From assembly GCA_022797535.1 (NCBI GenBank), contig JAAWKU010000008.1, positions 1-48,480 of the forward strand: 48,480 nt of DNA, written 5' to 3'. Each line of letters opens with the position of its first letter. Position 1 is the stretch's first letter. The position numbers and the translations under genes are program-made. This document shows, in pieces, positions 43,757 through 48,480 of this stretch. Origin of the DNA: Lachnospiraceae bacterium (lineage in GTDB: Bacteria > Bacillota > Clostridia > Lachnospirales > Lachnospiraceae). The notes beneath the pieces are model-generated. The model was given only the letters and a program-made list of their open reading frames with translations, did not search any database and was not told the origin of the DNA.

Positions 43757-44493
43757 GATCCCAGCCGTTCCCTTTTTCTATGCTTTCTCTCTTCTTCAAA
43801 AATATACTTGATTATCTCTTCCCGAACTTCCGCTTCAATATCTACGTACTGCACCCGATGCTCATAGGAATCCCTGCGGCCCTCCTGTTTTACCGAGCTG
43901 AGCACCTTGCCCACCAGTTCGTATTCCTTCTTCCTGCCGTTTATCAGAAGATTATAACTTATGTAAATCAGACTGTCCGGCTCATAGGAGTGAGTGGATA
44001 GAAAGCGGAGGCCGCCGCCGCTGATATCCAGGATAACGCTGCGCTTCAGTGGAAGCCCCGGAATCAGGTTGCTGTAGGGATCCCTCTCCTCGATGGCCCT
44101 GACCTCCTCTTCCTCCAGGTTTCGGGAATTCATTTCCAGCGCGCAGCTGAAGCGGTAATACTCCCTCCTCTGATATTTACGCAGATTACTGGTCAGTTCC
44201 ACCACCAGAGTATATATATTGTTGCTCTTATAGCGGTCAATGATCCTGGCGAAACACTGGAAGAGATTGTTCCCCGCATAGATTACCAGATTATACTCCT
44301 TATCCATGGGAAGCAGAATCAGCTTGCCCTTCTCCATGGGCATCACAAGTTCTATCTGGTTCTCCGACAGGATATCCTGGATCTGGCTGGCATAGGTCCT
44401 GGGGGCTTCATTGCTCTGGTTCCTCTGGGACTCCACCATCTGAATCTCGACCTTGTTGCCCGGTTCAATAAAGCTGGAAATCATGCTGTTCAT
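43753..44493 (-). CDS. PilZ-domain (YcgR/YpfA-type) c-di-GMP effector
   Basis: The 246-residue protein has an N-terminal YcgR-like domain (about 1-105) and a C-terminal PilZ domain. The c-di-GMP ligands are visible: R-x3-R in QRREYYR (Arg110, Arg114) and D-x-S-x2-G in LDISGGG (Asp156, Ser158, Gly161). Such proteins slow or brake flagellar rotation when c-di-GMP is high. A basic end (ERKHRKRERL) follows. It lies between flhG and cheB and overlaps cheB by four bases, tying the brake to flagellar and chemotaxis expression. The start lies behind a CAGGAGGT sequence. Confidence 0.9.
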   Translation of the reverse strand: MNSMISSFIEPGNKVEIQMVESQRNQSNEAPRTYASQIQDILSENQIELVMPMEKGKLILLPMDKEYNLVIYAGNNLFQCFARIIDRYKSNNIYTLVVELTSNLRKYQRREYYRFSCALEMNSRNLEEEEVRAIEERDPYSNLIPGLPLKRSVILDISGGGLRFLSTHSYEPDSLIYISYNLLINGRKKEYELVGKVLSSVKQEGRRDSYEHRVQYVDIEAEVREEIIKYIFEEERKHRKRERLGS

Positions 44494-44541
44494 GCCTTTA
44501 ACCTCCTGATTTAAATGCCGCGTTACCCCTCTGGCCTGCGC

Positions 44542-45417
44542 CTATATCTTCCTACCTGATATTATATGAGAAAAAAACGCCGCCATGCCACGCCTTGGCT
44601 GCCGCTCTGTCTCCTCCCGGTTCATCAGCTTCGCCGCAATCTTCTCAAATGCCTGTGTAGATTTTGCGCCCGGGCTCTGGATGGACACGGGGGTTTGCTG
44701 CATCACCGCCCGGGCCAGCAGCGGATCCTGAGGAATCATGCCCAGATAGCTGATGGGGATCTTCAGATACCTGGCCACTACAGCATCCAGCTTGTTGAAA
44801 AGCGCTTGCCCTTCCGACTCCTTCTCCACCCGGTTGGCAATCATCTTCACAGTCGTGGTATTGCGGTCATACCTGGGATGGTTACTCAGGGATTTAAGCA
44901 GGGAATAGGAATCCGTTATGGAAGTGGGCTCCGGCGTGGTCACCAGCAGAATCTCACCGCTGGCCACCAAAAATTCCAGTACCGCGTCGGAGATGCCCGC
45001 GCCGGTGTCCACTATAATTATATCAGCAATTGCGTCCAGTTCCGCCAGGTTCCGAATGATATACACCAGATAATCCCGACTTAGGTTGGACATGCCCGCA
45101 ATCCCTGACCCGCCGGAGATAAAGCCCACATCCATGGCGCCCCAGGTGATGATTTCCTTGATGTTCTTCCCCTGGTAGATCAGATCGCACAGGTTGTGTT
45201 TGGGCACTGTGCCGAACATGATCTCTATGTTGGCCAGTCCGAAGTCAGCGTCCAGTATGATTACCCGCTGTCCCATCTTCCGAAACTGTATCGCCAGATT
45301 GATCGAAGTATTGGACTTGCCCACGCCGCCCTTTCCACTGGTGACGGTGATCACCCGGGCCAGCGGCCGGGACTGCTGTCCGGCTTTGATGATTCGTAAT
45401 TGTTCCGCCTGGTCCAT
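44542..45417 (-). CDS. flhG: Flagellar number regulator FlhG (MinD-like ATPase, YlxH)
   Basis: FlhG is a MinD/ParA-type ATPase that works with FlhF to set flagellum number and position. The 291-residue protein has the deviant Walker A KGGVGKS (Lys29 to Ser35 in VTSGKGGVGKSNTS), VIILDADFGLANIEIMFG and VDTGAGISDAVLEFL. An N-terminal basic segment precedes them (MDQAEQLRIIKAGQ), the part that in the family activates the FlhF GTPase. ATG 45417 follows GAGAGG at a good distance; a TTG five codons earlier is in frame but less likely. It follows flhF by 24 bases. Confidence 0.93.
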   Translation of the reverse strand: MDQAEQLRIIKAGQQSRPLARVITVTSGKGGVGKSNTSINLAIQFRKMGQRVIILDADFGLANIEIMFGTVPKHNLCDLIYQGKNIKEIITWGAMDVGFISGGSGIAGMSNLSRDYLVYIIRNLAELDAIADIIIVDTGAGISDAVLEFLVASGEILLVTTPEPTSITDSYSLLKSLSNHPRYDRNTTTVKMIANRVEKESEGQALFNKLDAVVARYLKIPISYLGMIPQDPLLARAVMQQTPVSIQSPGAKSTQAFEKIAAKLMNREETERQPRRGMAAFFSHIISGRKI

Positions 45418-45441
45418 ATAACATCCTCTCAAAATTATCTG

Positions 45442-46722
45442 TTATTGCTTTCCCCCGCCCAGCAACTTTTTCACTGTACTTTGGGGATTGAACACCTCGA
45501 TATCGTCCGGCACATTCTGTCCGTAGGTCACATAGGCGATGCTTGCGTCCGTGTATAGACGCATGTTTAACAGATTTCCCAAAGCCTCCGTCTCATCCAG
45601 TTTGGTAAAGATCAACTGGTAGTCCGCAATCTGACGGTAACTGTCCGCAATTTTTATCAAATCTCTGTACTTTGTGGTGGCGCTCAGCACCAGATAAAAA
45701 CAGCACTCCGCCGACTGCCGCATCTGCGCCAGCAGACGCTTCAGATTGCCAAGCTGTTCCCTGTTCTGGGGGGAATGCCCCGGCGTATCTACCAGGATAT
45801 ACTCATAGTCCTGAAAATCCTGAATGGCCGTGGCAAGTTCATCCTCCGTGTACACCACACGGAATGGGACCATCAGAATATTGGCGTAAGTGCGAAGCTG
45901 TTCCGCTGCCGCAATACGGTAGGTGTCCAGAGTCAGCAGCGCCACCTGTTTTTTCTGCTCCACCACATAACGGCTGGCTATCTTGGCGATAGTAGTGGTC
46001 TTTCCCACGCCGGTAGGCCCGATAAAGGTGAGGATCCGGGGTCTCCGGGTCACTTCCGTCTCTTCCTCCGTCTTGCCGAACTTCAGAATCATGCGCTGGT
46101 ATATGGTGGCCAGCACATAATCAAAGGGCATGTTGGGCTTCTGGATCTTGTCAATCTCCTCCATGACTTTGGCCAGATATTTGCCGTCCACTTCGTTTTC
46201 CAGCATGGTATCATAGATCAGTTTGCGGAACTTGGTCAACTCGTCGTTCTGATCCACATCCTCTGCCGTCTCAGGCGCCTGCTCCCGCTGGGACTGCGCT
46301 GCCTCACCCGGGCGTGCCTCGCCTGCCGGCCCATCCTGCCTTTCCGTCCCGGGCTGCCTCTCCTCTGATGGAAGAACCTGTCGCCCCTGCATCTGGCTTT
46401 CCAACAGGCTCTGTAGATTCTCCAGCTTTTCCTCTATACTCCGGGCGGCATCGGAAGCCGGAGCAGGAGGGACCGCCGGTTTTCTTCTGGCAGCCGCCGG
46501 GAGCGCCGCAGTCTGCACAGGTTCCCGCCTTATGTGAGAACTGCGCTGGGACTCCTCCTCCATAGCGACAGTCACCTCCGTCAGCTTCGGACGGAAAGAG
46601 GCAAACAGCCCTTTGGGCTTTACCTGCCTGACACTCATGATGACTACGCCACTGCCCAACTCCTTCTGCGCCGCTTCCGTGGCTTCCGCCTCTGTTTTCC
46701 CCGTAAACTTTTTTATAATCAT
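45442..46722 (-). CDS. flhF: Flagellar biosynthesis GTPase FlhF
   Basis: FlhF is an SRP-type GTPase that helps place new flagella. The 426-residue protein has an N-terminal B domain (IIKKFTGKTEAEATEAAQKE, VRQVKPKGLF), a variable Ala/Pro/Glu-rich linker (about 75-150) and the NG domain. The G motifs are GPTGVGKTTTIAKIA (G1), DTYRIAAAEQL, VDTPGHSPQNREQL and TKLDETEALGNLLN. The order and length fit FlhF, not Ffh or FtsY. The start codon shares one base with the flhA stop (TAATG), so translation is coupled. FlhG, its partner, follows. Confidence 0.95.
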   Translation of the reverse strand: MIIKKFTGKTEAEATEAAQKELGSGVVIMSVRQVKPKGLFASFRPKLTEVTVAMEEESQRSSHIRREPVQTAALPAAARRKPAVPPAPASDAARSIEEKLENLQSLLESQMQGRQVLPSEERQPGTERQDGPAGEARPGEAAQSQREQAPETAEDVDQNDELTKFRKLIYDTMLENEVDGKYLAKVMEEIDKIQKPNMPFDYVLATIYQRMILKFGKTEEETEVTRRPRILTFIGPTGVGKTTTIAKIASRYVVEQKKQVALLTLDTYRIAAAEQLRTYANILMVPFRVVYTEDELATAIQDFQDYEYILVDTPGHSPQNREQLGNLKRLLAQMRQSAECCFYLVLSATTKYRDLIKIADSYRQIADYQLIFTKLDETEALGNLLNMRLYTDASIAYVTYGQNVPDDIEVFNPQSTVKKLLGGGKQ

Positions 46723-48480
46723 TATGCTGTCACCATCCCTACTGACTGTAATTCAATATCGGATTCGATCTCGTTGTAGGACACTACCACCAGATCCTTG
46801 TAATAGTCCTCCGTCAGACGCTTGAAATACATTCTGACAATGGGGGACGTAATGATGATGGGACTTTTTCCCATATTCTCCAGCTTTTGCAGTTCATTCC
46901 CCACAGAATTCAGAATGGCTTTGGACCGGGCAGGATCCAGGTTCAGGTAGGCTCCTGTCTCCGTCTGCTTGATACTGCCCATAATTTCCTGCTCAATCTT
47001 GGGATCCAGAGTCACCACGCTGCTGGTTTCATTAGCCGGGAAGAATCTGCGGGAAATGGCGCGCTTCAGGCTCTGCCGCACATATTCCGTGAGAACGTCC
47101 GTATCTCTGGTGGTGGAGCCATAGTCTGCAAGCGTTTCCATAATGGTGAGCATATCCCGGATAGAGATACCCTCGCCAAGCAGGTTCTGCAACACCTTCT
47201 GGATCTCGCCGATCCCCAGCAGCTTGGGAACCAGTTCCTCCACCAGCGTGGGATTGGTCTCCTTCATATTGTTGATCAGGTTCTGCACGTCCTGTCTGGT
47301 CAGGAGTTCGGAAATGTACTGCCTGATGATCTCCGTCAGATGGGTAGCTATGATGGAAGGAGGATCCACCACCGTGTACCCCAGGCTTTCCGCCCTCTCC
47401 CGCTGACCCTCTGTAATCCAGATCGCGGGAAGGTGGAAGGAAGGCTCAAAGGTGGGAATGCCTGTGATCTCCTCCTCCACATAGCCAGGATTCATGGCCA
47501 TGTAATGGTCAAAAAGGATCTCGCCTTCGCTGACCTGTATTCCCTTCACCTTAATAATGTACTGGTTGGGATTTAGCTGGATATTATCACGCAGTCTGAT
47601 AATGGGAACCACGGTTCCAAGCTCCAGCGCCATCTGCCGCCGGATCATTACCACCCGGTCCAGCAGGTCGCCTCCCTGGTTCACATCCGCCAGAGGGATG
47701 ATGCCGTAACCGAACTCCAACTCGATGGGATCCACCTGCAACAGGCTGTTCACGTTCTCCGGCTGGCGGATTTCCTCGGCCGCCGCTTCCTCCGTGTCCA
47801 CCGCCGTCTCCGTGGCCGCCGTTTCCAGATTGGCCGCAATCCCCCGGCCGCCCACCACAAACAGCAGACCCATGCCCACAAACAGGATGGTGTTCAGATC
47901 AGTGGCAAAGCCAAGGACGGACAGGGTGGCTCCCACGAAATACATCACCTTGGGGATACCAAAGAGCTGCTTGATAATAACGGGGCCGAACTCCGCCTCC
48001 TTTCCGCCCTTAGTCACCAGAATACCGGTGGACAGGGAAATCAGCAGGGAGGGAATCTGGCTCACCAGGCCGTCACCGATGGTCAGGATTCCATAATTGT
48101 CCAAAGCGCCGCCGATATCCATTCCCTTTCGCAGCATACCCATGGCTATGCCGCCGATCAGGTTGATGGCCGTCAGCAACAGGCCCGCTATGGCGTCTCC
48201 CTTTACATACTTTACCGCACCGTCCATGGAACCGAAAAAGCTGGATTCCAGCTGGATCTTTTCTCGCCGTATCTTAGCCTCCTCATCAGTAATGGCGCCG
48301 GTATTCAGATCCGCGTCAATGGCCATCTGCTTTCCGGGCATGGCATCCAGCGTAAATCTTGCCGTAACCTCAGCCACACGCTCGGAACCCTTGTTGATTA
48401 CCAGGAATTGGATCAGGATCAGAATGATGAAAATAATGGAACCCACGATCAGATCCCCGCCTCCCACAAACTGTCCAAAA
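46722..48480 (-). CDS. flhA: Flagellar type III export protein FlhA (5' end cut by window edge)
   Basis: FlhA is the export-gate protein of the flagellar secretion system. The window holds about 585 residues of the C-terminal part. The frame continues past 48480, so the first membrane helices (roughly 100 residues) are missing. Seen here are helix-rich segments with GSIIFIILILIQFLVI, the FHIPEP-family motif TLDAMPGKQMAIDADLN, a second membrane group (GLLLTAINLIGGIAMG, SLLISLSTGILVTKGG), and the full cytoplasmic domain to the end. Short start-like codons inside the window are not the real start. It heads the run flhA-flhF-flhG. Confidence 0.96.
   Translation of the reverse strand, partial: FGQFVGGGDLIVGSIIFIILILIQFLVINKGSERVAEVTARFTLDAMPGKQMAIDADLNTGAITDEEAKIRREKIQLESSFFGSMDGAVKYVKGDAIAGLLLTAINLIGGIAMGMLRKGMDIGGALDNYGILTIGDGLVSQIPSLLISLSTGILVTKGGKEAEFGPVIIKQLFGIPKVMYFVGATLSVLGFATDLNTILFVGMGLLFVVGGRGIAANLETAATETAVDTEEAAAEEIRQPENVNSLLQVDPIELEFGYGIIPLADVNQGGDLLDRVVMIRRQMALELGTVVPIIRLRDNIQLNPNQYIIKVKGIQVSEGEILFDHYMAMNPGYVEEEITGIPTFEPSFHLPAIWITEGQRERAESLGYTVVDPPSIIATHLTEIIRQYISELLTRQDVQNLINNMKETNPTLVEELVPKLLGIGEIQKVLQNLLGEGISIRDMLTIMETLADYGSTTRDTDVLTEYVRQSLKRAISRRFFPANETSSVVTLDPKIEQEIMGSIKQTETGAYLNLDPARSKAILNSVGNELQKLENMGKSPIIITSPIVRMYFKRLTEDYYKDLVVVSYNEIESDIELQSVGMVTA

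Overview
The window looks like a chromosomal segment of a motile, Gram-positive anaerobe of the class Clostridia, most likely a member of the Lachnospiraceae. This taxonomic call is an inference. It rests on lipoproteins with Firmicutes-type signals, strong AGGAGG ribosome binding sites, TTGnnn-17-TATAAT promoters, a flagellar/chemotaxis gene order ending in sigma-D, a SwrB-position gene, rpsB and tsf, CheC and CheD, and a tmRNA tag ending in AFAA.

Layout. Positions 1-9303 carry a rightward oligopeptide-type ABC importer: lipoprotein, two permeases, two ATPases and a small membrane protein. Several subunits are much larger than their families. It ends at terminators shared with the leftward ssrA (tmRNA) gene. 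Positions 9444-18621 are leftward housekeeping genes: gpmI, an iron-sulfur aldo/keto reductase, a C39-like membrane-anchored protease, eno, secG, rnr, smpB and ssrA. Positions 18796-21214 hold a rightward cation diffusion facilitator, a convergent thiamine pyrophosphokinase gene and a short YgjP-like metalloprotein. Positions 21258-30953 hold one leftward cluster: two paralogous large solute-binding lipoproteins, two sugar-type permeases, an HlyD-type adaptor and a MacB-type periplasmic-core membrane protein. No ATPase gene is present in it. Upstream are a CPBP protease, tsf and rpsB.

Positions 33999-48480 are a leftward flagellar/chemotaxis supercluster. In transcription order it reads flhA (cut by the window edge), flhF, flhG, a PilZ protein, cheB, cheA, cheW, cheC, cheD, a small membrane protein, sigma-D, a DUF342/FapA-type protein, a small conserved-looking hydrophilic protein, a DUF6115/SwrB-like protein and an MltG-LysM-like protein with a Pro/Thr repeat stalk. 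FlhF and FlhG place and number flagella. CheA, CheW, CheB, CheC and CheD form the signalling and adaptation core. Sigma-D would drive late flagellar genes.

The most unusual items are the ATPase-less transporter/HlyD/MacB-like cluster, the expanded Opp system, and a family of paired intergenic repeats. The repeats lie between rpsB/tsf and between cheA/cheW, and a single related copy precedes the aldo/keto reductase. No tRNA, rRNA, CRISPR array, insertion sequence or prophage was seen. Apart from the structured elements listed, no stretch over 300 bases lacks a gene.
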